DNA of 64,000 nt from JANXQG01 sp963709175 (lineage in GTDB: Bacteria; Planctomycetota; Planctomycetia; Pirellulales; Thermoguttaceae), in contig CAVPVK010000015.1 in the NCBI GenBank assembly GCA_963709175.1, positions 1 through 64,000 on the forward strand, written 5' to 3'. Position 1 is the stretch's first letter. Each line of letters begins with the position of its first letter. Of this stretch, positions 1 through 6,818 are shown piece by piece. The position numbers and the translations under genes are program-made. Below the pieces are notes generated by a model. That model had not been told where the DNA came from. It saw only the letters and a list, made by a program, of their open reading frames with translations, and searched no databases.

Positions 1-37
1 GATCCGGTGGTTGCGGGTTCGACCCCCGTCGCCCTCG
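1..37 (+). tRNA. 3' end of a tRNA gene (5' part outside window)
   Basis: Positions 13-29 form a T-arm (stem GCGGG/CCCGT around the TTCGACC loop). It is followed by a 7-base acceptor strand at 30-36, a G discriminator at 37 and a run of five Ts. The anticodon lies before the window, so identity is unknown. Integrating phages often use tRNA 3' ends as attachment sites and an integrase lies 4.8 kb downstream, so this may be an att edge; that is inference. Confidence 0.65.
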
Positions 38-124
38 TTTTTAGGACGGCCGGCTCATGTCGGTCGCTGAATCTCCCATTGGAGGGGGAATCCCATGATT
101 TAACGAACGGAGTCGCAAGAAGGC

Positions 125-409
125 ATGGATTGGCTGTCTGGAACCGTCGTCGGGCGGCTTCTTCAGCATTTTACCGATTGGGTAGTCAAATGGACGACAG
201 AGCCCTTTCGAGAAAAGAAAACTGAACCGAAGCCCAATGGCAACAGGAAAATTCTGACCAAAGCTGATTTGAAAAAAATGAGCAACGCGCAACTGACCAG
301 GCGCATTCAGACCGCAGACGATCGCATCGCGGGATGGACCGAGGAAATCAGGCTTGAGCGTCGCCAGAAGGAAAATTGCAAGACCGAGTTGAAAAGGCGG
401 ACAGCCTGA
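125..409 (+). CDS. hypothetical protein, 94 aa
   Basis: Small charged protein with an aromatic N-terminus (MDWLSGTVVGRLLQHF) and a Lys/Arg/Glu-rich, probably helical C-terminal half. The start is favoured by an AAGAAGG purine stretch just upstream of the ATG. The next gene begins 30 bp after its stop, so the two may be co-transcribed. I recognise no family. A short coiled coil in the last 50 residues is plausible from the alternating charged and hydrophobic pattern. Confidence 0.5.
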   Translation: MDWLSGTVVGRLLQHFTDWVVKWTTEPFREKKTEPKPNGNRKILTKADLKKMSNAQLTRRIQTADDRIAGWTEEIRLERRQKENCKTELKRRTA

Positions 410-438
410 CGCCGGGAAAAAGTACGTGAGAGGTTGGA

Positions 439-891
439 ATGTTCTACCTCGCTCTGATCCTGATCGCCGCGATTGCACTCCGTTTGGTGTTCCGGAAAAA
501 GAACAGCAGACCGGAGCCGTCCAGATTGACGCGCTGGGAGGAAGCCGAGAGCCGCGATGTTACGAGGCCCAGCGATCCGCGAACCAAGTTCTGCTTCGCC
601 AACATTGGTTCGTTCGTGACCATCAAGTACAACGGTTCGCGACGGACGATTAGGCCTATCCGCGTGTTCACGAAACCGCAGTTCCACAAGACCTACGTTC
701 TCGCGGAAGAGCAAGGAGAAGCGCGGACCTTCGACATTGACGACATGGCGCTCTACTCCAAACAGATGCGCGACTTGGTGCGGAGCGAGTACAAACTCGA
801 GAAGGAAAAAGCGGCCAAGAAACGCGGCAAAAAAGCTCTGCCGAAAGTCGAACCACCGCCTTCTTTTAGCGGGCAGAAGGCCACCGATTGA
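439..891 (+). CDS. membrane-anchored protein with a WYL-like module
   Basis: 150 aa. Residues 3-18 are a strongly hydrophobic segment followed by Arg/Lys, as in a single N-terminal membrane anchor with the rest in the cytoplasm. Residues about 60-105 read IKYNGSRRTIRPIRVF, then KTYVLAEEQGEARTFDIDD, which follows the spacing of WYL domains (I-x-Y, R-x-I-x-P, Y-x-x-A, R-x-F-x-hydrophobic-D). WYL modules sense ligands or nucleic acids and occur in phage and defence regulators. The tail is Lys-rich and disordered. The gene ends just before the promoter of the XRE regulator. The WYL assignment is by pattern only. Confidence 0.5.
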   Translation: MFYLALILIAAIALRLVFRKKNSRPEPSRLTRWEEAESRDVTRPSDPRTKFCFANIGSFVTIKYNGSRRTIRPIRVFTKPQFHKTYVLAEEQGEARTFDIDDMALYSKQMRDLVRSEYKLEKEKAAKKRGKKALPKVEPPPSFSGQKATD

Positions 892-916
892 CTTGTAACG
901 CGAATCCGGTTAGCAT
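888..916 (+). promoter_or_regulatory. promoter with operator in its spacer (XRE gene)
   Basis: TTGACT (888-893) and TAGCAT (911-916) are separated by exactly 17 bp and resemble sigma-70 -35 and -10 boxes. The spacer holds an interrupted inverted repeat, TAACGCGAATCCGGTTA (896-912), whose right half matches the operator downstream of the XRE gene. A repressor bound here would block RNA polymerase, so autoregulation is likely. Confidence 0.65.
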
Positions 917-922
917 GGAGGT

Positions 923-1189
923 ATGGACGAAGTGATCAAAGATCGAGAACGGATCGCCAACTTGGCGGAAAACGTCCGCCGCAAGATGATCCGTGAAAAC
1001 ATCTCCCAAAGCGAACTGGCGGAGGCTACGGGAATCCCGCAAACGTCGATTTCACGCCTTTTGCGATGCGAAAACGACCCTGCCGTCAGCGTGGTTTGCC
1101 GGCTGGCTGACTACTTCGAGACGTCCGTGGATAGACTTTTGGAGACGCCCGCAAAAGCAGCCAAAGAAAAATCGGCAGTCCCCGCTTGA
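923..1189 (+). CDS. XRE/Cro-CI family transcriptional regulator
   Basis: 88 aa. Residues about 14-70 form a typical XRE helix-turn-helix: the motif ISQSELAEATGIPQTSISRL covers helices 2 and 3, and a conserved hydrophobic helix (LADYFETSVDRLL) follows. The C-terminus is a short basic tail with no peptidase or ligand domain, so it is a small Cro-like repressor and not a self-cleaving CI. GGAGGT sits close upstream of the ATG. The gene lies between two near-identical promoter-operators (888-916 and 1186-1214). It therefore probably represses itself and the unit that starts after it, as an early lysis/lysogeny-type switch. Confidence 0.85.
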   Translation: MDEVIKDRERIANLAENVRRKMIRENISQSELAEATGIPQTSISRLLRCENDPAVSVVCRLADYFETSVDRLLETPAKAAKEKSAVPA

Positions 1190-1214
1190 CATCAATAACC
1201 GAATCCGGTTAAAT
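1186..1214 (+). promoter_or_regulatory. second promoter with perfect palindromic operator
   Basis: TTGACA (1186-1191) overlaps the XRE stop codon. A 17 bp spacer leads to TTAAAT (1209-1214). The perfect palindrome TAACCGAATCCGGTTA (1196-1211) fills the spacer and enters the -10 box. Its right half matches the site upstream of the XRE gene. It is probably the XRE repressor's stronger operator. Confidence 0.65.
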
Positions 1215-1215
1215 G

Positions 1216-1257
1216 GCCGTGTGAGGCTTGAGAACCTCATAACGGCTGTTTCTTTTT
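1216..1257 (+). terminator. rho-independent terminator or leader attenuator
   Basis: GCCGTGTGAGG (1216-1226) pairs with 1235-1246 with one bulged A, around an 8-base loop, and is followed by TGTTTCTTTTT (1247-1257). It lies within a few bases of the start expected for the promoter at 1186-1214. It is therefore either the XRE gene terminator or an early attenuator for the downstream gene. Confidence 0.6.
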
Positions 1258-1356
1258 AGGGGCCGCGGCCCCGGCAACGGTCGACCCAGATGAGTTGTTG
1301 CAAAGCCGCCGGACGGGGAAATCCGAACTCGTCCGGCGGCCACAACCAAGCGGCCG

Positions 1357-2178
1357 ATGAAACTGACCGAGAAATACTCTTGCGGCCACCTGCGGACCGA
1401 GAAGGGCAAACACCTCTGCCCGGAATGCCGGCTCGAGCGTGAAGAGCAGCGGAGGAGTCGCAGCAAGAAGGACGCCGGGGCCAAGGTCCCGGTCCATCGG
1501 CCGCGGAAAGTCGTTTCGGTCGAAAGGAAGGCTGCAGCGCTGGAACGGATCGGCAAGGCCATTGACGGCGCGAAGAGCCGGAAGGAGATCGCTGATAGGC
1601 TCGGCAAGAACCTGAGCCGCCAGCGAATCGCGCAAATGATCCGCTTTTGGGAAAAGGCCACGGGACAGACGTTGCTGCCGCCGATCGGCACGAAGCCCGG
1701 GATCGCCCGCAAAAACCGGACCCCCAAGCCGCCGAAGGCTCCCAAGACATGCGGCGCGCCGCTGCCGGAGAGTGGCCGCTTTTGCCGCCGCCGCAAGGGG
1801 CACATCGGTCCGCACGGCCATTGGGTTTCTTGGAACTTCGGGCGGTGCGGTCATAAGGATGAGGGTTCGGGCTGGGTCTGCAATCGGCGCGAAGGTCACG
1901 TAGGCAAGCACCGCTACGTCGCGGAACTGTCGGACGGTCCGCGATTGCTGGAATGGTTCGAGTGCCAGGAATGCAAGGACAGCAAGGTGCTGAAGTGCTA
2001 CGTCGCATTCGAGTTGTGCAACAACTGCCCGCCGAACGCGCGGCCAGATTTTCTGGTGGCGATGAAGCGGAAGATCGTCAAGGCCCTGTCGATCGACAGC
2101 GAACGAATCGAAGTTACGGAGATCTCGCAAGCCCGACTTCATTTGGCGTGCGGACTGCCAGCGGAGAAAACGGGATAA
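1357..2178 (+). CDS. zinc-binding, HTH-containing protein of unknown function
   Basis: 273 aa. Residues 9-24 carry C-G-H ... C-P-E-C, a probable Zn knuckle. Residues about 55-95 look like a sigma-type helix-turn-helix (SRKEIADRLGKNLSRQRIAQ). From about 125 two tandem modules share the spacing C-G ... C-x4-G-H-x-G-x-H (CGAPLPESGRFCRRRKGHIG and CGHKDEGSGWVCNRREGHVG). A further Cys cluster (CQEC ... CNNC) follows. It is probably a phage DNA-binding regulator or processing factor. No clear Shine-Dalgarno precedes the ATG. It is the first gene after the XRE-controlled promoter and terminator. I know no named family with this arrangement. Confidence 0.6.
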   Translation: MKLTEKYSCGHLRTEKGKHLCPECRLEREEQRRSRSKKDAGAKVPVHRPRKVVSVERKAAALERIGKAIDGAKSRKEIADRLGKNLSRQRIAQMIRFWEKATGQTLLPPIGTKPGIARKNRTPKPPKAPKTCGAPLPESGRFCRRRKGHIGPHGHWVSWNFGRCGHKDEGSGWVCNRREGHVGKHRYVAELSDGPRLLEWFECQECKDSKVLKCYVAFELCNNCPPNARPDFLVAMKRKIVKALSIDSERIEVTEISQARLHLACGLPAEKTG

Positions 2179-2210
2179 TCGCCCGCAAGAAAAAAGACCA
2201 GCCGGCCGCT

Positions 2211-2291
2211 ATTCACCACGCGACGGCCAGCTGGTCACAGGCACTCGGAAAGCAGCCTTGTGCCGTTATTGTAACTCGTCGCGTGGTGAAT
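2211..2291 (+). promoter_or_regulatory. 15-bp inverted repeat ending at the csrA ribosome binding site
   Basis: ATTCACCACGCGACG (2211-2225) is a perfect reverse complement of 2277-2291, with a 51-base loop that contains a smaller GCCAGCTGGTC fold. The right arm ends 6 bases before the GGAGGA Shine-Dalgarno of csrA. As RNA this would be a stable stem next to the initiation site, suited to translational control. CsrA binds GGA motifs, so autoregulation is possible. Confidence 0.6.
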
Positions 2292-2309
2292 ATCCACGGA
2301 GGAAAAGTC

Positions 2310-2492
2310 ATGTTGGTGTTCCGGCGACGTATCGGCGAATCGTTTCAGGTAGGGTCCGCGGAGATCATCGTTTTGGGCTACGAGGGCGGCCAGGTCAAAA
2401 TCGGCATCGACGCCGATCGCACAATTCCCGTCCTCCGGAGCGAACTGATCGAGGAGGAAACGCCCGAGGGCATGGATCTGGTCGAGGCATGA
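2310..2492 (+). CDS. csrA: carbon storage regulator CsrA (phage-borne)
   Basis: 60 aa, the normal length for CsrA. It opens MLVFRRRIGESFQVG, matching the family pattern MLVLxRxxGExixIG, and continues with VKIGIDADRTIPVLRSE, matching the (V)K(L/I)GI-A-P-x-x-I-x-V-x-R-x-E core that forms the RNA-binding strands. CsrA is a dimeric post-transcriptional regulator that binds GGA in hairpin loops near ribosome binding sites and blocks or stabilises translation. GGAGGA lies 6 bases upstream of the ATG. It may rewire host translation, or regulate the phage genes that follow. The next gene starts 13 bp after its stop. Confidence 0.92.
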   Translation: MLVFRRRIGESFQVGSAEIIVLGYEGGQVKIGIDADRTIPVLRSELIEEETPEGMDLVEA

Positions 2493-2505
2493 ACCACGAG
2501 GAAGG

Positions 2506-2910
2506 ATGATGAAGAAAACCACACGGGACCTGATTTGCTACTTCAAATCGCGAGACTCCGGATTCGAGCCGGCGGATCGAATCTCTTTCACGGCCTGGCA
2601 TCTCGACATCAGAAGGCTTTACGGACGCCAGGCCGTGCTGAAGCAGTTGCTGAAACGTAAGCGCAGGGCCGTCGCCGGCCTCTATAGCCAACTGGTCGGC
2701 ATGGAACGCGACATGAACCGGCTGACGCGGAAGATCGCCGGATTTTGGGCGGGGCCCCCGGTCGATATCGCCCTGAGCGAAGTCGACGAAGCCATGCAGG
2801 AGGCCCGCCGCCGACTGCGAATCGCCGTGGCCCTGGCGAAGGACGTCCTGGCCAATTCTATCCCAGCCAAGGATTTGGCCGAGGAACTGGCTGCGGAGGC
2901 GACGGCATGA
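2506..2910 (+). CDS. hypothetical protein, 134 aa
   Basis: Begins at tandem ATGATG after GGAAGG. Mostly alpha-helical by composition, with a basic centre (LLKRKRRAVAGLY) and an acidic, Ala-rich C-terminus (KDLAEELAAEATA). It forms a tight cassette with the next two genes (ATGA overlap at 2907, GTGA overlap at 3158), so translation is probably coupled. No family recognised; the helical, heptad-like pattern suggests oligomerisation. Confidence 0.6.
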   Translation: MMKKTTRDLICYFKSRDSGFEPADRISFTAWHLDIRRLYGRQAVLKQLLKRKRRAVAGLYSQLVGMERDMNRLTRKIAGFWAGPPVDIALSEVDEAMQEARRRLRIAVALAKDVLANSIPAKDLAEELAAEATA

Positions 2911-3161
2911 TCACCGGTCCACTCGAACCACGCCTGCAATTCGCCTACGGCCTGCTCTACGACGCGGGCCGGTGGCTGGAGCAGATTGTCGACGATGTGC
3001 CACAACTGCGCGACACGCTCGATCAGGCCGTCGACGCCATCCGCCAGGCACAGGGCCACGTCGAGCAGGCCAAGATGGACGCCCGCCTCAAGCAGGCCAT
3101 GCAATCCGTGATCGTGCTGGCTCTCGACGAGGATCTCGCCACCGAGGAGAGCAAGCCGTGA
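2907..3161 (+). CDS. hypothetical protein, 84 aa
   Basis: Starts at the ATGA overlap with the stop of the preceding gene. The product is helical and acidic, with repeated Ala-Leu-Glu/Asp heptads (QLRDTLDQAVDAIRQAQGHV), a probable coiled coil. Small overlapping coiled-coil genes like this are common in phage early operons. No catalytic motif or known family is visible. Confidence 0.6.
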   Translation: MITGPLEPRLQFAYGLLYDAGRWLEQIVDDVPQLRDTLDQAVDAIRQAQGHVEQAKMDARLKQAMQSVIVLALDEDLATEESKP

Positions 3162-3361
3162 AGAGTCAACTCGAACTCCTCCAAGAGCTGCATGCGCACC
3201 TGGCCGACGCCATGGTCCTGGTCGATCAACTCAATCCGTTCGAACCAGAGATCTTCGAGATTGATGAGCGTCGCACATTGGCAAGTCTCGCACGGATCGT
3301 TGAAAACGCGGTCCACGAACGTGTTGCCATGGAAGCAAGAAAGCGGAGGCTCGAATCGTGA
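3158..3361 (+). CDS. hypothetical protein, 67 aa
   Basis: GTG start overlapping the previous stop (GTGA). Acidic helical protein (LELLQELHAHLADAMVLVDQ ... FEIDERRTLASLARIVENAV). It is the third member of a translationally coupled cassette from 2506. At its 3' end another GTGA overlap (3358) opens a frame that runs into an intergenic hairpin repeat and does not look coding beyond about 60 codons. No function assigned. Confidence 0.55.
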   Translation: MKSQLELLQELHAHLADAMVLVDQLNPFEPEIFEIDERRTLASLARIVENAVHERVAMEARKRRLES

Positions 3362-3560
3362 CGAGCGAGCGATCGGGGTTGATCGTAGCGGATCGAGTGG
3401 AACCCGGGCGTAAGGCCGTCCCATGGGGAAGGCGGAACCGGTTCCGTCGGCCGATCCTGTCTCTCAGCCCCGATCGCTCGCCCGCCAGCGGACCGCGGCC
3501 CGGTGTGCGCGATGATTCCCAGCGGATCTACCTGCCGGGCTCGGTCCGTTCATTTGAAGA

Positions 3561-3621
3561 GTGGACGGTGGACGGTGGACGGTGGACAGAATTCCTGCAC
3601 TGTCCACCGTCCACCGTCCAC
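3561..3621. repeat. GTGGAC-type intergenic hairpin repeat, copy 1
   Basis: Several GTGGACGGTGGAC units, then a short AT-richer loop (AGAATTCCTGCA), then the reverse complement TGTCCACCGTCCAC. It folds into a long perfect stem. One of eight copies in the window, all at gene ends or starts. Confidence 0.85.
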
Positions 3622-3807
3622 TTTCTTCCCCCCTGCCCTATTTTACCACTGGCCGCATATTTTGCCGGGCCGATTGTGACGGTAATAGGGCCGCCCCCGC
3701 GAATCCGACAACGCCGCGTGAACCGTCGCGGCCGGCACAACCGATACGCGGCCTGCGGCTTGATCGAACCACGGCAGGGATGCCTTTCCATGACCGCACT
3801 TCTCGTG

Positions 3808-3830
3808 AAATTGCCCAATGTAGGCAATTT
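3808..3830. promoter_or_regulatory. operator-like inverted repeat
   Basis: AAATTGCC (3808-3815) and GGCAATTT (3823-3830) are perfect 8-bp arms around a 7-bp spacer, AT-rich against a GC-rich background. The geometry suits a dimeric repressor. No gene start lies immediately downstream, so the target is unclear. Confidence 0.4.
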
Positions 3831-3875
3831 GTACCAATATGGGCAGGGCAGGGGATGCACCCCCGGCCCGCGCTC

Positions 3876-3919
3876 ACGCCCTGGCGACTGGCCTCTGGCA
3901 ACCCTTGTCGCCAGGGCGT
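3876..3919. other. strong 13-bp hairpin
   Basis: ACGCCCTGGCGAC (3876-3888) pairs perfectly with GTCGCCAGGGCGT (3907-3919) around an 18-base loop. No T-run follows on either strand, so it is not a standard intrinsic terminator. It may be a processing or replication structure, or a structured small RNA. Confidence 0.5.
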
Positions 3920-4007
3920 CTTTCATCCGCGGTGGAATCAGTCCCCGCCGCGGTCCCCGCCCGCGCGGGCGTGTCTGTCGGCGACCGCCGGCGCAGGGGG
4001 TTTTCGT

Positions 4008-4069
4008 CAGTGGACAGTGGACAGTGCACAGTGGACGGAATCGCTCACTGTCCACCGTCCACTGTCCAC
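4008..4069. repeat. GTGGAC-type intergenic hairpin repeat, copy 2
   Basis: AGTGGACAGTGGACAGTGCAC and related units on the left arm, loop GGAATCGCTCA, then CTGTCCACCGTCCACTGTCC on the right arm. It ends 25 bp before the ATG at 4094, so it sits in that gene's 5' leader. Confidence 0.8.
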
Positions 4070-4093
4070 CTTACCACCAACCCAGGAGAGATC

Positions 4094-4484
4094 ATGAAGA
4101 TTTTTCGACTCAACCCAGAGATCCCCGTGCTGGACTTGGCCAGAGCCAATGTCGGCGACGGCAGTTTGTTTGCCTTCCACACGTTTGGATTGGCCCAACG
4201 GCTTTCTGCGGGCAGGAAGACGCTCGGCGAATTGCTGAACGATCAGGAGGCCCGGCAGCTACTGCTGGAATGTCCACTATTCGATCCTACATGGAATGAT
4301 GCTGCTGGACTGGGTTTTGTGCGAAGAGGATCAAGAGGCGAATCTGATCATCGAGCAGACGCTCCGCGAGCATCGCGAGACCACCGCGCCTTTCGTTCGT
4401 CGCCGCGTGACAGTGAAGTGGACAGTGGACAGTGAACGGTGGACGGGATTGCTCACTGTCCACTGTCCACCGTCCACTAACTGA
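4094..4484 (+). CDS. hypothetical protein, frameshifted
   Basis: Starts MKIFRLNPEIPVLDLARANV after AGGAGA. A credible N-terminal half (through LLLECPLFDPTWND) ends near 4296. Another frame then continues with equally protein-like sequence (LLDWVLCEEDQEANLIIEQT, then LREHRETTAPFVRRRVTVK). The simplest reading is one protein of about 125 aa with a single-base shift at about 4295-4305. The 3' end runs into hairpin copy 3. No family recognised; the second half is acidic and helical. Confidence 0.45.
4418..4478. repeat. GTGGAC-type intergenic hairpin repeat, copy 3
   Basis: Left arm GTGGACAGTGGACAGTGAAC, loop around GGGATTGCTCA, right arm CTGTCCACTGTCCACCGTCC. It overlaps the 3' end of the preceding broken gene and ends 6 bp before a strong AAAGGAGG site. 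Confidence 0.8.
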
Positions 4485-4495
4485 AAGGAGGCTTC

Positions 4496-4577
4496 ATGGA
4501 GCATCGTTAGTCGGAACGAACAGGCGGGCGGCCGGCAGCAGAAGCAGCAAACGTGATTTTGCCGGCCGCCCCTTTTC
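4496..4577 (+). terminator. four-codon mini-ORF followed by an intrinsic terminator
   Basis: AAAGGAGG (4484-4491) precedes ATG-GAG-CAT-CGT-TAG (4496-4510). Then GGGCGGCCGGCA (4526-4537) pairs perfectly with TGCCGGCCGCCC (4560-4571), followed by CTTTT. The 12-bp GC stem is a convincing terminator. The well-placed ribosome binding site before a four-codon ORF could be a leader peptide or a remnant of a lost gene. Confidence 0.55.
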
Positions 4578-4579
4578 GA

Positions 4580-4639
4580 GTGGACCGTGGACAGTGGACG
4601 GTGAACAGAATCTTCACTGTCCACCGTCCACCGTCCACT
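4580..4639. repeat. GTGGAC-type intergenic hairpin repeat, copy 4
   Basis: GTGGACCGTGGACAGTGGAC on the left, loop AGAATCTTCA, CTGTCCACCGTCCACCGTCC on the right. It lies between the terminator at 4577 and the integrase leader. Confidence 0.8.
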
Positions 4640-4803
4640 GCCTTTGTCCATCCACCCCTAACGTCGCAGATTCACTTCACCGGATAGACCATCCGGTGAA
4701 CTGAGGCCCAACCACCGTATGAATCCACAATTAGAATGGCGTTTTCGTCGGCCCGCAGCGTGCGGCCCGACATGTCGTTTCCCTGTGAAAGGTGTTTCTC
4801 ACT
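4640..4803. other. integrase upstream region
   Basis: About 160 bp with no gene. The short inverted pair CACCGGAT (4678-4685) and ATCCGGTG (4690-4697) lies here. A GAAAGGTG ribosome binding site is at the end. A plausible place for an integrase promoter or attP, but I see no defining core. Confidence 0.35.
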
Positions 4804-5953
4804 ATGCTGTTTCAAACGAGCGTGGGAACGACACGGACGTCGCCTGTAGTTCCCATCACCACCTCGGCACGCACGGCCCAAACCTTGCACGTCAGCGAAG
4901 CCATCGGCCAGTTCATGCAGGCCGAGGCGGCGCGGGGCCTGTCGCCCCGGACCCTCGACGACAAGCGGCCGCACTTCTGGTCATTCATCGAGTTCCTCAC
5001 CTGCGATTGCCCAGTCCGCGAATTGCCGGAGGATACCGCGGCCCGCTACCTCGATTGGCTCCGCCGGACGCCCAGCGCGGGGCGCAAGGGCCGGCTGCCC
5101 AAACTGTTCAACGCGGCCAACGTGGGCTGGTTCCTGGCCCATCCGCCGCGGCGATCGCCGGCGGGCGAGCTGCGGGGCGAGCAGACCATCGGCAGCTACT
5201 GGCGGGACGTGGGGCCGCTCTTGGCCTGGCTGGGCCTGCCCACCGGCCTGGATCGCCGCGATCGGCCCAACCTGGCCCTGCCGCCGCCGCTGGTCCCGGC
5301 GCGAAGCACCGTGGCCCAGTGGTGGCTGGATTGTCTGCGCACGGTCGCGCCGTCGCCGCAGCGTCGCCGCGTGGTGCTGGTGCAGGCATTGATCCTCTGC
5401 ACGGGGATGCGGCTGGGAGAGGCCCTGGGGGCCCGCCTGAGCGATCTGGAGGGACATTGGCTGCTGTTGCCCAAGACCAAGACGCACGCCCCGCGGATCC
5501 TCTACCTCTCCAGCCAGGCGGCTGGGGATCGTGGCGGCCCTGCATGCCGGGGCGCAGCAGCGGACGTTGTTCGACGAGGCCCCGCCCGGCGCCGAGATGC
5601 GGCTGGCCGGCTGGCCCTATTCCAAGAGCCACTGGCACGAGCTCGTGCGGGAGTGCACGCCGAACGAACACCGCGATCCCAGCGAGAAGCGGCACCAGTC
5701 GCTGCGGCGGCTGACCTCCACCTGGCTCTACAAGCGGGATCCGGTGGCGGAATCGGCCCAACTGGGCCACGGCGGCGGCGTCGTCTACAAGCACTACCTC
5801 GACGTCCTGCGGCGGCTGCCGCGGCTGTTGGAGAAATACCGCCTTCCCGCCGTGGAAGGTTTCGATTGGCCCCCGCCCGTGGAAGCGGAGTTGCGGAGGC
5901 CGGAACGATTGTACGCGGAGTTCCGCCGGATCGTGAGCCGGCGGAGAACCTGA
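4804..5953 (+). CDS. int: tyrosine recombinase / phage integrase (one frameshift)
   Basis: Phage-type integrase that cuts and rejoins DNA at att sites through a covalent 3'-phosphotyrosine. An N-terminal SAM-like/core-binding domain covers about residues 30-140. The catalytic domain shows the first Arg in LCTGMRLGEAL, the beta-hairpin Lys in PKTKTHAPRILYL, then in the next frame HQSLRR (H-x-x-R), LGHGGGVVYKHYL with the second His and the nucleophile Tyr. All R-K-H-R-H-Y residues are present. The frame changes once near 5520-5535, between SSQAAG and VAALHAGAQQ. Start at 4804 chosen from GAAAGGTG spacing; full length about 380 aa is normal. Confidence 0.85.
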
Positions 5954-6030
5954 GTGGACGGTGGACGGTGGACAGTGGACGGAAAGAGGGTGGGCAAAAT
6001 CTGTCCACCGTTCACCGTTCACTGTCCACT
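5954..6030. repeat. GTGGAC-type intergenic hairpin repeat, copy 5
   Basis: GTGGACGGTGGACGGTGGAC plus a further unit, a longer AT-containing loop (AAAGAGGGTGGGCAAAAT), then CTGTCCACCGTTCACCGTTC. It begins at the integrase stop and ends in a T-run (CTTTTT at 6031), so it may also act as the integrase terminator. Confidence 0.8.
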
Positions 6031-6052
6031 CTTTTTCAGCAAGGAGTGTGCG

Positions 6053-6376
6053 ATGGATGCGTTAGCGAAACTGAAGGAATCGATCAAGAAGTTTCTGGGG
6101 GTGACCACGGAAACGGCCCCGCCCGCCGCGGTGAGCAAAGAGGAGGCACTGCGGCTGGTGGAATTGGTGAAGCTGGAATTGGAAAAGCAGACCGGCAAGA
6201 AGATGGTCGTGCTGCACGTGGGCCTGGTCGGGGTTAAGCCCTCCGCGTGCCAATGCGTGGCCTGCAAGCTGCGACAGCGGCACAGTGGAACTGAGGGGGA
6301 AAGTGGCCAAGAGAGAAGAAAAGCGGCGGTTTCAAGATCAACCCGGACGACTCGCGATTCGCCTTCGTCCTGCTGA
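6053..6376 (+). CDS. hypothetical protein, about 107 aa
   Basis: ATG 7 bp after AAGGAG. N-terminal part MDALAKLKESIKKFLGV, then an acidic helical region and a Cys cluster (ACQCVACK) near residue 80. The last 30 residues are Arg/Ser-rich and overlap the next gene, so the true end may be earlier if a base is missing near 6290. No family recognised; the Cys cluster suggests metal binding. Confidence 0.45.
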   Translation: MDALAKLKESIKKFLGVTTETAPPAAVSKEEALRLVELVKLELEKQTGKKMVVLHVGLVGVKPSACQCVACKLRQRHSGTEGESGQERRKAAVSRSTRTTRDSPSSC

Positions 6377-6426
6377 TCGTCTTCGCGATCGTGATCCTGG
6401 CGATGTTATGGGCGAGATTTCGTTGA
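6303..6426 (+). CDS. small single-pass membrane protein (frameshifted)
   Basis: GTG at 6303 after GAGGGGGA starts V-A-K-R-E-E-K-R-R. A shift near 6325-6330 then leads into FKINPDDSRFAFVLLIVFAI followed by VILAMLWARFR and a stop. About 40 aa with one convincing transmembrane helix flanked by basic residues. Size and topology suit a small phage membrane protein. The frameshift is inferred from the hydrophobic segment in the other frame. Confidence 0.4.
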
Positions 6427-6437
6427 GGGACTTGATC

Positions 6438-6628
6438 ATGGGAGCCAAGCGAGCGGGCAGCGCGGTGAAAGCCAAAGAGAAGGCGGCCCGGGAACAAGGG
6501 CTCGAGATGCACGGAAGAGTATCGAAACCGCGCTCTACAACTGCAAACACAGCCCGGAACGGATGGCGACCATCACGGCCGAGCAATGGCAAGAGTTCTT
6601 GCAGGGACTGCTGGAGAACCTGAAATGA
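6438..6628 (+). CDS. hypothetical protein, about 63 aa (frameshifted)
   Basis: Starts MGAKRAGSAVKAKEKAAREQ, Ala/Lys-rich, then after a shift near 6510 continues RKSIETALYNCKHSPERMAT and ITAEQWQEFLQGLLENLK before TGA. The second part is clearly protein-like. The stop overlaps the next start (ATGA at 6625). Function unknown. Confidence 0.4.
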
Positions 6629-6816
6629 ACGGCGATGAAGCATACCTGCGAGCGGAAATCAAACGGCTCGCGCCGAGATCGTGGCGATCGCCGCGATCGG
6701 CGGCGAGGCTCGACGCCATCGTCGCCAATCCCTGGGGCCAGGCCGCTGGAGTTATTACCGGCAGGATCCATTGCCGAGAAGGCCACGACCAGCCGGGCCA
6801 GAAGACGCTGTTTTGA
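6625..6816 (+). CDS. hypothetical protein, about 63 aa
   Basis: ATGA overlap with the preceding gene. Starts MNGDEAYLRAEIKRL. The middle is better in an alternative frame (AEIVAIAAIGGEA) and the end (DAIVANPWGQAAGVITGRIH) is good again in the first frame, so two compensating indels are possible. It ends just before the exonuclease gene. No family recognised. Confidence 0.35.
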   Translation: MNGDEAYLRAEIKRLAPRSWRSPRSAARLDAIVANPWGQAAGVITGRIHCREGHDQPGQKTLF

Positions 6817-6818
6817 GG

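Larger units (their letters stand above)
3362..4007. other. non-coding, hairpin-rich stretch
   Basis: No convincing gene. A GTG at 3358 opens a + frame through the whole stretch, but it reads through the repeat at 3561-3621 and is low-complexity, so any real gene here would be short or broken. The stretch contains one GTGGAC hairpin, an exact 17-mer (3631-3647) shared with 49803-49819, an operator-like inverted repeat (3808-3830) and a 13-bp hairpin (3876-3919). It probably separates the early cassette from the integrase region. Confidence 0.5.

Noticed and set aside
1..37. Naming the partial tRNA or calling a definite attL
   Set aside because: The anticodon is outside the window and I found no second copy of the 3' end to act as attR.
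439..891. Calling the 150-aa protein a firm WYL-domain regulator
   Set aside because: No HTH is attached and the match rests on a 45-residue pattern, so I kept it as WYL-like only.
3358..4299. A + strand ORF of 313 codons through the non-coding stretch
   Set aside because: It reads through hairpin copies 1 and 2 and is Arg/Pro-rich without domain pattern. Competing frames are equally open.
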